From positions 1-55,346 of the forward strand of contig NZ_LFLZ01000062.1 of the NCBI RefSeq assembly GCF_001189845.1: a DNA stretch of 55,346 bases, read 5' to 3'. Origin of the DNA: Bradyrhizobium tropiciagri. Its GTDB lineage: Bacteria; Pseudomonadota; Alphaproteobacteria; Rhizobiales; Xanthobacteraceae. Under the pieces are notes generated by a model. The model saw only the letters and a program-made list of their open reading frames with translations, searched no databases and had not been told where the DNA came from. Positions 7,948 to 16,184 of the stretch are shown piece after piece. The first letter of the stretch is position 1. The number at the start of each line of letters is the position of its first letter. Made by a program: the position numbers and the translations under genes.

Positions 7948-8810
7948 TGCGCGATTTTTCCAATGACCACCGCTGGCTGTCGCTGAACACGGCGACCGTC
8001 CGGAAGCAGGGCGATCTCCTCGCCATCATCGACGCCAGCGCGCGCCATGGCATCCGCGCCATCGATCCCTGGCGCGACCAGGTCGCAGCCGTCGGCCTCG
8101 ACCGTGCGGTGCGCGCATTGAAGGATGCCGGGCTCGATCTCTCGGGCTATTGCCGCGGCGGCATGTTCACGGCCGATGGCGCGCATCACGGCGAGGCGCG
8201 TGACGACAACCGCCGGGCGGTCGACGAGGCCGCCGCGCTCGGCGCCCCCTGCATCGTGCTCGTGGTCGGCGGCCTGCCGCAATATTCGCGGCCGGGCAGC
8301 GCAACCTCGAAGGACATCGCCGCGGCGCGCAATCAGGTCCATGACGGCATCGCCGAGATGCTTGACTATGCAAGGCAAGCAAAACTGCCGCTCGCGATCG
8401 AGCCGCTGCATCCGGCCTATGCCGCCGACCGCGCCTGTGTGAACACGACAAAGCAGGCGCTCGACATCTGCGACGCGCTCGATCCCGGCCGCAGCGGCGC
8501 GATCGGCGTCGCGCTCGATGTCTATCATATCTGGTGGGACCCGGAGCTGACGGGCCAGATCGCGCGCGCCGGCAGGGATCGCCTGCTCGCGTTCCATGTC
8601 TGCGACTGGCTTGTGCCGACCAAGGACATCCTCAACGACCGCGGCATGATGGGCGACGGCGTCATCGACATCAAATCGGTGCGCGCAATGGTCGAAGCGC
8701 AGGGCTTTGCCGGCTATTCGGAGATCGAGATTTTCTCGAATGATTGGTGGAGCCGGCCGCTGGACGAGGTGCTGCGGACCTGCATCGAGCGCCACCGGAC
8801 GGTGGTTTGA
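7947..8810 (+). CDS. Sugar phosphate isomerase/epimerase-like TIM-barrel protein (AP endonuclease 2 fold)
   Basis: Protein of 287 aa of the xylose-isomerase-like TIM-barrel superfamily that includes IolE, IolH and hydroxypyruvate isomerases. Candidate metal ligands lie at strand ends: Glu in AIEPLHP, Asp in VALDVYHIWWD, His in LAFHVCDW and Glu in YSEIEIFS. The start codon overlaps the previous stop (TGATG), a strong sign of translational coupling. In related clusters such proteins act as 3-keto-sugar isomerases, dehydratases or epimerases next to Gfo/Idh/MocA dehydrogenases, which is exactly the neighbour seen here. The specific reaction is unknown. Confidence 0.82.
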   Translation: MRDFSNDHRWLSLNTATVRKQGDLLAIIDASARHGIRAIDPWRDQVAAVGLDRAVRALKDAGLDLSGYCRGGMFTADGAHHGEARDDNRRAVDEAAALGAPCIVLVVGGLPQYSRPGSATSKDIAAARNQVHDGIAEMLDYARQAKLPLAIEPLHPAYAADRACVNTTKQALDICDALDPGRSGAIGVALDVYHIWWDPELTGQIARAGRDRLLAFHVCDWLVPTKDILNDRGMMGDGVIDIKSVRAMVEAQGFAGYSEIEIFSNDWWSRPLDEVLRTCIERHRTVV

Positions 8811-8926
8811 CCCGCCAACCTCGTCCGGTGGACAAGGCGAGGCGTGCCCGTTATTCCGGTTCGTGGTGAGTGTGCACGGTACAGGAAAGCCGCTGCCCGC
8901 CGCGGTCCGGACCTTCGGAGCACGAC

Positions 8927-10072
8927 ATGCGCTTGAGCGATTGCCACAATTTCCATGACTTCCGCGAACTGGCGCGGCGGCGGCTTCCGAGGCCGATCTT
9001 CGACTATATCGACGGCGGGGCGGACGACGAGGCGACGCTTCGGCAGAACACCGCGAGCTTTGAGCGGTGCGATCTGGTGCCGAATATCTTGCGCGGCGTC
9101 GAGAACGTCGATCTCTCCGTCACCGTGATGGGCCAGAAGCTGGCGACGCCGTTCTATTGTTCGCCGACCGCGCTACAGCGTCTGTTTCATCATGAGGGCG
9201 AGCGGGCCGTCGCTGCCGCCGCGGCAAAATATGGCACGATGTTTGGCGTGTCCTCGCTCGGCACCGTGAGCCTGGAGGAATTGCGCAAGGCCTACGCGAC
9301 GCCGCAGGTCTATCAGTTCTATTTTCACCGGGACCGCGGCCTGAACACGGCGATGATGCAGCGCGCCGAGCAGGCCGGCGTCGACGTGATGATGTTGACG
9401 GTCGACAGCATCACCGGCGGCAACCGCGAGCGCGACCTGCGCACCGGATTCTCGATCCCGTTCAGGCTCACGCTCGGCGGCATGCTGCAATTCGCCATCA
9501 AGCCGGCATGGGCCATCAACTATGTCACGCATGAGAGCTTCAAGCTGCCGCAACTCGATGAGCATGTCGACATGAGCGGCGGCGCGATGTCGATCGGGCG
9601 CTATTTCACCGAGATGCTCGATCCGGCCATGACATGGGACGACGTCGCGCAAATGGTCCGGCAGTGGAACGGCCAGTTCTGCCTGAAGGGCGTCATGTCG
9701 GTCGATGATGCCAAGCGTGCGGTCGAGATCGGCTGCACCGGCATCATTCTGTCCAATCACGGCGGCCGGCAGCTCGATGGCTCGCGGGCGGCGTTCGATC
9801 AGCTGGCCGAGATCGTCGATGCCGTGGGCGACCGGATCGATGTGATGATGGACGGCGGCATCAAGCGCGGCACCCATGTGCTGAAGGCGCTGTCGCTGGG
9901 CGCCAAGGCCGTCGGTCTCGGACGCTTCTATCTCTATCCGCTGGCGGCGGCCGGCCAGGCTGGAGTCGAGCGGGCGCTTGGTCTGCTGCAGACCGAGCTG
10001 GTGCGGGACATGCGGTTGATGGGGTATTCCTCGATCGGCCAGCTTTCTCGCGCAAACCTGCGGTTCAGATAG
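8927..10072 (+). CDS. FMN-dependent alpha-hydroxy-acid oxidase/dehydrogenase (LldD-like)
   Basis: Flavoenzyme of 381 aa that oxidises L-2-hydroxy acids (for example lactate, glycolate or mandelate) to 2-keto acids. The N-terminal FDYIDGGADDEAT matches the family, and the hallmark SNHGGRQLDGS around residue 280 carries the catalytic His and Arg. The barrel ends with FMN-phosphate-binding GLGRFYLYPL. I choose ATG 8927 with CGGAG just upstream rather than the earlier possible start at 8870, because the family begins about here. It follows the isomerase by 116 bases on the same strand, so it may oxidise a hydroxy-acid product of that pathway, but could also be an independent lactate enzyme. Confidence 0.85.
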   Translation: MRLSDCHNFHDFRELARRRLPRPIFDYIDGGADDEATLRQNTASFERCDLVPNILRGVENVDLSVTVMGQKLATPFYCSPTALQRLFHHEGERAVAAAAAKYGTMFGVSSLGTVSLEELRKAYATPQVYQFYFHRDRGLNTAMMQRAEQAGVDVMMLTVDSITGGNRERDLRTGFSIPFRLTLGGMLQFAIKPAWAINYVTHESFKLPQLDEHVDMSGGAMSIGRYFTEMLDPAMTWDDVAQMVRQWNGQFCLKGVMSVDDAKRAVEIGCTGIILSNHGGRQLDGSRAAFDQLAEIVDAVGDRIDVMMDGGIKRGTHVLKALSLGAKAVGLGRFYLYPLAAAGQAGVERALGLLQTELVRDMRLMGYSSIGQLSRANLRFR

Positions 10073-10097
10073 CCGCCCGCCTGGTCCCGCATCGTGC

Positions 10098-10790
10098 TCA
10101 CGAATCCTGATCGCTGTGCGTGATCTCGAGCGTCACGAGCCGCGCCAGCAGCGTCGCGGGATAGAGCTGGCCGAAGATCGCCTCGAGATTGCACAGGCTG
10201 CGCGCGATCGGATGCAGCGGGGCGACGTCGCCATAGCCGGTGGTCGTCAGCGTCATGAAGCTGAAATAGATCATCTGGTTCGCCAGCGCCGGACTGTCCT
10301 CCATCTTCATCCCGGAAAAGGCGTTCGGCAGCAGCGTGCCGATGAAGGTGTAGAGTGCCGAGAAGATCACGGCAACGGATAGATAGAGCAGGACGGCGCC
10401 GATCACGCGGTGATAGGTGACACGGCCCGGCGCAAACGTCGCCCGAGCCACCGTCACGGCCAGGGTGATGCCGACGATCAGCCACGAGCCGGCGAACAGA
10501 TTGAGGTCGATGATCGAGGGCGAACGCAGCCTCAGGACTCCGCCGGTGACGATCATGGCAAGCGCAACCAGCATCGCGGCGACCGCGATTGCGCTCCCCG
10601 ACATCAGGAACACGCCGCCGACCAGGAACAGCGCGAGCAGCAGTTCGAAGATCTGGAATTCGAACAGGCCGAGGGCCTGGAGCGGCGCTATCACGAACAT
10701 CATGATCATGATCAGGGCCGTGAGCACGGTCAGCAGGGAATCGCCCCAGCGCTTGCGCAGCTCACTGATATCAGTCCAACTGCGTTTCAT
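10098..10790 (-). CDS. Potassium-channel-like membrane protein (single pore domain)
   Basis: Membrane protein of 230 aa. The K+ selectivity filter TTTGYGD is at residues 182-188, preceded by a pore-helix sequence and followed by a last hydrophobic segment (201-221). Four or five hydrophobic segments precede it (about 18-42, 46-64, 66-88, 98-118, 128-152). No arginine-rich voltage-sensor helix and no RCK/TrkA nucleotide-binding domain is visible, so this is a small ungated-looking channel of the Ion_trans_2 type. The start at 10790 has GGGGCGGGA upstream; an extension to 10862 would be basic and proline-rich. It converges with the oxidase gene ending at 10072. Confidence 0.85.
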   Translation of the reverse strand: MKRSWTDISELRKRWGDSLLTVLTALIMIMMFVIAPLQALGLFEFQIFELLLALFLVGGVFLMSGSAIAVAAMLVALAMIVTGGVLRLRSPSIIDLNLFAGSWLIVGITLAVTVARATFAPGRVTYHRVIGAVLLYLSVAVIFSALYTFIGTLLPNAFSGMKMEDSPALANQMIYFSFMTLTTTGYGDVAPLHPIARSLCNLEAIFGQLYPATLLARLVTLEITHSDQDS

Positions 10791-10916
10791 TCCCGCCCCG
10801 TCATTCGACACGGCATCAGGATGCCGGTGCCGAACATTGCTGTGCGGCGGCCGCAAAGGCAAGACGGGGGACCGGCGTCGCGCTCACCGGGCGGTGAAGA
10901 TCGCCGGCCGGAGGCC

Positions 10917-12764
10917 TCAGGGGCTTGCGACCTGCTGCAGCGTGTTGAAGCGCGCCTTCTGCTCGCTGCTCAGCAAGGCATAGAACTTGTCCAGCGCAGG
11001 CTCGATCAGCTTCGCGGCCTTCTGCATGGCCTCGAGCCGGTGCTGCATCGCCTCCAGCCGGCCGACCGGCGTCAACGGGACGTCATTCGGGCAGGCGGCC
11101 TGCAGGTCGGCGATGGCCTTTGCGGTCGCATCGCTCAGGCGGTCGAGCGCTTCCTTCTGCTTGCCCGCCGGATGAAGCGAGGCCTCGATCCGGCTGATCG
11201 GCAGTTGCGCCAGGTCGGATTTCGAATCGCCGCAATTGCCGGATTGCGCGATCGCGTCCTGCTGTTGCGCCGAACGCCCGCCGATATGCGGACCGAGCGC
11301 ATTGAAGCGAGCCTGCTGCTCGTCGCTGAGCGAGCTGTAGAAATTCTCCAGCGCGGGCCGCACGATCTTGATCGCCTCGAGCGTCGCGCTGATGCGGTTC
11401 AACATCGACCGCAAGCGGCCGGTCGGCGTCATGGCATAGCTGTCGCTGCAAGTGTCCTTGAAGACATTGGCGGCCTCCGTTGCGGCAGTCTTCAGATCGT
11501 CCAGTAAGGCGCGCTGCTGCTGGTTCGGCCGCACCACCCGCGCGATGTCGGCGAGCGGCCAGGCCGTGACGCCCTTGTCGGGTTCACCGCACAGCTGCTT
11601 GATGGCCTGCGGGCTCGTATCGGCGCGTTGACGGGATCGCGTGCGGCCTGCGGTCGACGGATAATCGCCAGGCTCGACGCTGGCATAGGCGGAGTACGGA
11701 CTGTTGGTGTCCCAGAACACGGTGTCGACGAAGTCGTCATAGGCATAGGCCCAATAGCCGGGCTCGTAGGCATAGGACCAGAACGTGTAATCGAAGATGT
11801 CCGAATAGGCGTAAGGCAGGAACACCGGGCCAAGCCACGCCACGAATGCCGCGCGATGGCCGCGCCGCCAGGCATTGCGGGGCGCCCAACCGCCTTGGCG
11901 CATCGCAAGCGCCGTCTGGCTTTGCGAACCTGCTTGCTCGCGGAAGCGCGCGGCAAATCGCTCGCGTTGGGCCGCTCGTGCCGCGGCCTGCGTCGCGGCG
12001 GTGGTCGCGGCGGCGGCCCCGACCGTCGCGGCCGGCGCCAATCGCTGCTGCCGGGCAAGGTCGGCTTGCTGTGAGCGTTGCTCGCGCTGCAGCAGGCGGT
12101 TCTGCGCCTGAAGCGCGCGGTCATGGACGCGTTGCGCGCGTGCGCCTTGAACGTTCTGCGACTGCAATTGCTGCACGCGTTGCTGCAGGCGATCGATCCG
12201 GCCTTGCCGCTCCGCGGTCTGGCGCGAGAGCGTGTCGCGCTGCCGCTGCTGCGCGGTCTGCTGGCGTTGCTGGATGAGCTGCTGATGCTGCTGCGCGCGC
12301 TGTTGAATTCGCTCGGTCGGCGACGGTCGTGCGCTCAAGCGCGACGGCGGGCTCGGGCGTGATGGCGCGGCCACATGAGGAGCCGGGCGCTGCGGCGCTG
12401 CGCCACGACGGAATTCGGGTCGATGCGTTGCGACGCGCGGTGCGGCGATATGGGGAGCCTGGCGCACTGACGGGGCGGCGAAATGCGGTGCCGGGCGCGG
12501 TGCCATCGCGGGTCGCTGCGGGGCATGGAACGCAGGTGCGGCCGGCCGAGCCATCGCGGGTGGCCGGGCCATTGCAGGCGGTCGCGCCATCGCGGGCGGG
12601 GCGGCGTGGACCATCGGCGCGGCAGGACGCGCCATCGCCGGTGGCGCGGCTGGACGTGCCGCCGGACCACCCTTTACGTGCGGCTGGGCGGATGCACCGC
12701 CGCTCGCCACGAGCATTGAGGCACTAATCAATGAGACAATAAGCCCAGCACGACGGGAAGGCAT
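10917..12764 (-). CDS. Secreted Ala/Pro/Arg-rich protein with two LTXXQ (Spy/CpxP-like) domains
   Basis: Protein of 615 aa. A Sec signal peptide (about residues 1-27) is followed by a low-complexity region with repeated PAMARP units (about 35-150), then a Gln/Arg-rich probably coiled-coil stretch (about 150-290), then an aromatic segment rich in Tyr/Trp/Asp (about 310-360). The C-terminus holds two tandem copies of one domain (about 392-510 and 511-615), each starting with CG, containing TP.GRL and ending with S.EQ.ARFN.L, as in LTXXQ-motif proteins. Spy-like proteins are periplasmic stress chaperones; this one is much longer. The composition suggests an envelope-associated role. Function is not established. 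Confidence 0.72.
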   Translation of the reverse strand: MPSRRAGLIVSLISASMLVASGGASAQPHVKGGPAARPAAPPAMARPAAPMVHAAPPAMARPPAMARPPAMARPAAPAFHAPQRPAMAPRPAPHFAAPSVRQAPHIAAPRVATHRPEFRRGAAPQRPAPHVAAPSRPSPPSRLSARPSPTERIQQRAQQHQQLIQQRQQTAQQRQRDTLSRQTAERQGRIDRLQQRVQQLQSQNVQGARAQRVHDRALQAQNRLLQREQRSQQADLARQQRLAPAATVGAAAATTAATQAAARAAQRERFAARFREQAGSQSQTALAMRQGGWAPRNAWRRGHRAAFVAWLGPVFLPYAYSDIFDYTFWSYAYEPGYWAYAYDDFVDTVFWDTNSPYSAYASVEPGDYPSTAGRTRSRQRADTSPQAIKQLCGEPDKGVTAWPLADIARVVRPNQQQRALLDDLKTAATEAANVFKDTCSDSYAMTPTGRLRSMLNRISATLEAIKIVRPALENFYSSLSDEQQARFNALGPHIGGRSAQQQDAIAQSGNCGDSKSDLAQLPISRIEASLHPAGKQKEALDRLSDATAKAIADLQAACPNDVPLTPVGRLEAMQHRLEAMQKAAKLIEPALDKFYALLSSEQKARFNTLQQVASP

Positions 12765-12871
12765 GAGCGTAGCTCTCCGTCCATTCCTGCCCGCAGAGCT
12801 TCAACGCGCGGATGTCGAATTCGTTCTCGTTCGCTGTAGCCGGCCGCGCGGTCTTCCGACGCAGGGAACCG

Positions 12872-14086
12872 TCAGGAGACATCCTGGGTCAGGGCAGCCG
12901 CGATCCGCTCCAGCGCCCAGTCGACCTGGTCGGCCGTGATCACCAGCGGCGGGGCGATGCGGATGGTGTGCTCGTGAGTGTCCTTGGCGAGGATGCCACG
13001 CGCTTGCAGCGCCAAGCAATAGCGGCGGGCGCCGCCGGCTTCCGGGTGCAGTTCGATCGCCAGCATCAGCCCGCGCCCGCGCACCTCGCGGATCACGTTG
13101 GCGCGGATGTCCTGCAATCCGGCGAGAAAGCGCGCCCCCTGTTGCGCGGCGTTCTCGATCATTCCTTCCTCGACCAGCACGCGGAGCGCCGCGCGTGCCA
13201 CCGCACAAGCCAGCGGGTTGCCGCCGAAGGTCGAGCCGTGCTGGCCCGGCCGCAGCGTGCCGAGCACAGCGTTGTTGGAGAGCACCGCCGACACCGGATA
13301 GAAGCCGCCCGATAGCGCCTTGCCGAGCAGCGTCACGTCGGCCTCGATGCCCTCGTGCTGCTCGGCGAGCAGCTTTCCGGTGCGGCCGAGCCCGGTCTGG
13401 ATCTCGTCGAGCACGAGCATCACGTTGCGCGCGGTGCACAGCTCGCGCACGCGCGCGAAATAGCCCGCCGGGGGAATGATGACGCCGGCTTCGCCCTGCA
13501 CCGGCTCGACCAGGAAGGCCGCGGTATCAGGCGTGATCGCCTGCTCGAGCGCTGTGGCATCGCCGAACGGGATGATCTTGAAGCCCGGCGCGAACGGGCC
13601 GAAATGGTCGCGTGACCCGGCGTCGGTCGAGAACCCGACGATGCCGAGCGTGCGTCCATGGAAATTGTTGGCGCAGACAATGATCTCCGCCTTGCCGTCC
13701 GGCACGCCCTTGACCTCATAGGCCCATTTGCGCACCGACTTGATCGCGCTCTCCACCGCCTCAGCGCCGCTGTTCATCGGCAGCACCTTGTGCGAGCCGG
13801 TCAGCTCCGCGAGCTCGCGGTAGAACGGCGCGAGCTGGTCGTTGTGGAAGGCGCGCGAGGTCAGCGTCAGCCGATGCGCCTGCTCGATCATTGCTGCCAG
13901 GATCTTCGGATGACAGTGGCCCTGGCTCACCGCCGAATAGGCGGAGAGGCAGTCGAGATACCGGTTGCCATCGGTGTCCCAAACCCAGACGCCTTCGCCG
14001 CGGGACAGCACGACCCCGATCGGCTCGTAATTGTAGGTGCCGAACTGCGCTTCGGTTGCGAGGAGATCAGTGACCGATGGACTCAT
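12872..14086 (-). CDS. rocD: Ornithine--oxo-acid aminotransferase
   Basis: PLP-dependent class-III aminotransferase of 404 aa converting ornithine and a 2-oxo acid to glutamate semialdehyde and an amino acid in arginine/ornithine catabolism. The opening YNYEPIGVVLSRGEGVWVWD and YLDCLSAYSAVSQGHCHP are characteristic of ornithine aminotransferase rather than acetylornithine or GABA enzymes. The PLP lysine is Lys256 in LLGKALSGGFYP, the cofactor Asp is Asp227 in LVLDEIQTGLGRTGK, and FGGNPLA completes the phosphate site. Length matches the family. It stands alone here: neighbours on either side are unrelated and no Lrp-type regulator is adjacent. Confidence 0.92.
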   Translation of the reverse strand: MSPSVTDLLATEAQFGTYNYEPIGVVLSRGEGVWVWDTDGNRYLDCLSAYSAVSQGHCHPKILAAMIEQAHRLTLTSRAFHNDQLAPFYRELAELTGSHKVLPMNSGAEAVESAIKSVRKWAYEVKGVPDGKAEIIVCANNFHGRTLGIVGFSTDAGSRDHFGPFAPGFKIIPFGDATALEQAITPDTAAFLVEPVQGEAGVIIPPAGYFARVRELCTARNVMLVLDEIQTGLGRTGKLLAEQHEGIEADVTLLGKALSGGFYPVSAVLSNNAVLGTLRPGQHGSTFGGNPLACAVARAALRVLVEEGMIENAAQQGARFLAGLQDIRANVIREVRGRGLMLAIELHPEAGGARRYCLALQARGILAKDTHEHTIRIAPPLVITADQVDWALERIAAALTQDVS

Positions 14087-14208
14087 CCTGTGTCACTCCC
14101 GCTGTCGCGCACTAGATTACATCAATGCGCGCCTGCAACTGATTTGGTCATCGGTTCCTCCACAGGGAAGTGGGGTCACCGGCCAAATTCGCGGGGGGAC
14201 AATGCGCT

Positions 14209-15444
14209 CTATGCGTTGATGCTGCAGGGCACGCTGAGGAAGCCGCGGAAGCGCACCCGGCCGCCGCGCACCGGCTCGCCGTCGAGCGCATAGTTCGGGA
14301 AACGCTTGAGGAAGCGCGAGATCGCGATCGCGCCCTCGAGGCGCGCCAGCGCCGTCCCTGCGCATTGATGCGCGCCGGTGCCGAAGGCGAGGTGGCGGTT
14401 CGGCGTGCGTGCGACGTCGAAGCTCTCGGGCTCGGGGAATTGCCCGGGGTCGCGGTTGGCCGCGCCGATGCACAGCGTGACCAGCGTGCCGGCAGGCAGC
14501 TTGATGCCGCCGAGCTCGGTCTCTTCCACGATCATGCGGTTGCCGAGCTGGTTGGAGCTTTCGTAGCGCAGCATCTCCTCGACCGCGGTCTTGATCAGCT
14601 CGGGCTGCGCGAGCAGCCGCTGCTTCTGATCGGGATATTGGGTGAGCGTCACCAGCCCGTTGCCGATCAGGTTGGTCGTGGTTTCGTGGCCGGCGTTGAG
14701 CAGGAAGATGCAGTTATGCAGCAATTCCTTCGCGGTCAGCCGCTCGCCATTGTCCTCGCAATTACCTTCTCCTCGGATCAATCGCGTCAGCACATCGCGC
14801 TCGGGGTTGCCCGGCTTGGCGCGGCGGCGTTCGACGAGGGTTTCGAGATAGGCGAGGAAATCCTTCACCGCGTTGTTGCCGCAGTCGAACGCATCCTTGC
14901 CGATCACGGGCTCCAGCGCGCCGAGAATCGCCAGCGACCAGTCGCGCAGCGGCTCGCGCTCGTCATGCGGCACGTCGAGCAGATTGCCGATCACCTCGAC
15001 AGGGATCGCAGAAGCAAAGTCGCCGATCAGCTCGAACTGCTCCTTGGTCTCGATGCGGTCGAGCAGGCTGTCGACCAGCGCGATCAGGTCCGGCTCTATG
15101 CCGGCGATCGCGCGCGGCGACAAGGCGCCCATGATCAGGCGACGCACGCGGGTGTGCGCCGGCGGATCGTTGAAGACGAGGCTGGTGGTGTGGTGCTCGT
15201 AGAGCAGGGAGTTGCCGTATTTCGGCAGGAACTCCTTCTTCTTGTCGGAGGAGAATGCCTTGGTGTTCTTGTAGGCGGCGATCAGGTCGTCGTAGCGGGT
15301 GAGAAAATAGCAGCCGTTCGGCAGCCGCTTGACCGGCGCATGCTCGCGCAGCGCGCGATAGGTCGGGTAGGGGTTGGCGTAGAACTCAGGCGTCAGCTTC
15401 TCCAGGTCGAAGCCGTCAGCCAGCTCTCGCGCGTGCCCGTCCAT
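14209..15444 (-). CDS. Cytochrome P450 (class I, soluble bacterial type)
   Basis: Haem-thiolate monooxygenase of 411 aa. The I-helix oxygen-activation motif is AGHETTT (251-257), the K-helix ExxR is Glu290/Arg293, and the haem loop FGTGAHQCAG places the axial Cys at 361. PPAHTRVRRL near residue 95 is the usual C-helix region. It needs external ferredoxin and reductase, and none is encoded next to it. I start at ATG 15444; the longer frame to 15651 runs through the divergent promoter region. It is divergent from the decarboxylase pair at 15651, with a candidate operator between them at 15462-15479. Substrate unknown. Confidence 0.88.
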   Translation of the reverse strand: MDGHARELADGFDLEKLTPEFYANPYPTYRALREHAPVKRLPNGCYFLTRYDDLIAAYKNTKAFSSDKKKEFLPKYGNSLLYEHHTTSLVFNDPPAHTRVRRLIMGALSPRAIAGIEPDLIALVDSLLDRIETKEQFELIGDFASAIPVEVIGNLLDVPHDEREPLRDWSLAILGALEPVIGKDAFDCGNNAVKDFLAYLETLVERRRAKPGNPERDVLTRLIRGEGNCEDNGERLTAKELLHNCIFLLNAGHETTTNLIGNGLVTLTQYPDQKQRLLAQPELIKTAVEEMLRYESSNQLGNRMIVEETELGGIKLPAGTLVTLCIGAANRDPGQFPEPESFDVARTPNRHLAFGTGAHQCAGTALARLEGAIAISRFLKRFPNYALDGEPVRGGRVRFRGFLSVPCSINA

Positions 15445-15461
15445 GGCGATTCCAACCCAAT

Positions 15462-15479
15462 TAGTTTCATTTGCAACTA
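15462..15479. promoter_or_regulatory. Candidate operator (MarR-type inverted repeat) upstream of the P450 gene
   Basis: TAGTTTCATTTGCAACTA has arms TAGTT and AACTA, with imperfect extension inward. It sits 18 bases upstream of the P450 start in the 206-base divergent region shared with the decarboxylase genes. The shape resembles sites bound by MarR-family regulators of aromatic metabolism. No MarR gene is in this window, so the regulator would be elsewhere. Confidence 0.35.
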
Positions 15480-15650
15480 TCGTAGGCCGCGAGCGGCGGT
15501 CGCGCAACACAATTTGCGGGGAGTTGGGACCCGGTGCCGCCGCGCCGCGCGGTGCGAGTAAATCGCAGAGCCATATGCGGTATTGCGCTTTGATGAAGCG
15601 CGCGCGCCCCACTACAGTCGCGGCCAAACAACAGAGAGCCGGAAACGCCA

Positions 15651-16184
15651 ATGCATGCCCGTGCCGACACCGCGGCCTCCTGGCCCGAGGAGATCTTCTC
15701 GATATTGCAGCGCTTCGAGGTGCGCCAGGTGCCCTACGTGCCGGACGCCGGGCATTCCGAGCTGATCGAGCGCGTGCTGGGTTCGTCCTCGATGCGCGGT
15801 ATAGCGCTGACGACCGAGGAGGAGGGCGTGGCGCTGCTCGCGGGCGCTTGGGCCGGCGGCCAGCGCGGCGTGCTGCTGATGCAGTCGAGCGGCGTCGGCA
15901 ATTGCATCAACATGCTGTCCCTGGTGCAGATCTTCCGCCTGCCGTTCCTGACGCTGGTGACGATGCGCGGCGAATGGGGCGAGTTCAACCCCTGGCAGGT
16001 GCCGATGGGCTCGAACACGCAAGGGATTCTCGAATTGTCGGGGATCAAGGTGTTGCGCGCTTCGCATCCGGACGAAGTGCGGGAAGTCGTCGAAGCCGGC
16101 GCGGCGCAAGCCTACAACGCCTGCACGCCAACCGCCGTCCTGCTGTCGCAGCGCCTGATCGGGGCAAAGGTCTTCACCAAATGA
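15651..16184 (+). CDS. Thiamine-diphosphate-dependent decarboxylase, alpha (PYR-domain) subunit; ComD-like
   Basis: Protein of 177 aa carrying the N-terminal PYR-type domain of a split 2-oxo-acid decarboxylase. TEEEGVALLAGAWAGG (about residues 45-62) contains the Glu that activates the thiamine ring in this family, and SSGVGNCINML and NPWQVPMG match sulfopyruvate/phosphonopyruvate decarboxylase alpha subunits. The active site forms at the interface with the beta subunit, whose gene overlaps by four bases (ATGA). In methanogens ComDE makes sulfoacetaldehyde for coenzyme M; in bacteria such split pairs act on sulfopyruvate, phosphonopyruvate or unknown 2-oxo acids. Substrate unassigned. Confidence 0.75.
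   Translation: MHARADTAASWPEEIFSILQRFEVRQVPYVPDAGHSELIERVLGSSSMRGIALTTEEEGVALLAGAWAGGQRGVLLMQSSGVGNCINMLSLVQIFRLPFLTLVTMRGEWGEFNPWQVPMGSNTQGILELSGIKVLRASHPDEVREVVEAGAAQAYNACTPTAVLLSQRLIGAKVFTK

Noticed and set aside
10410..11507. Long plus-strand open frame opposite the channel and LTXXQ genes
   Set aside because: His/Arg/Gln-rich translation typical of antisense frames in GC-rich DNA; the minus-strand proteins have clear motifs.
15445..15651. N-terminal extension of the P450 to 15651
   Set aside because: The extra 69 residues are unlike P450s and cover the divergent promoter region.
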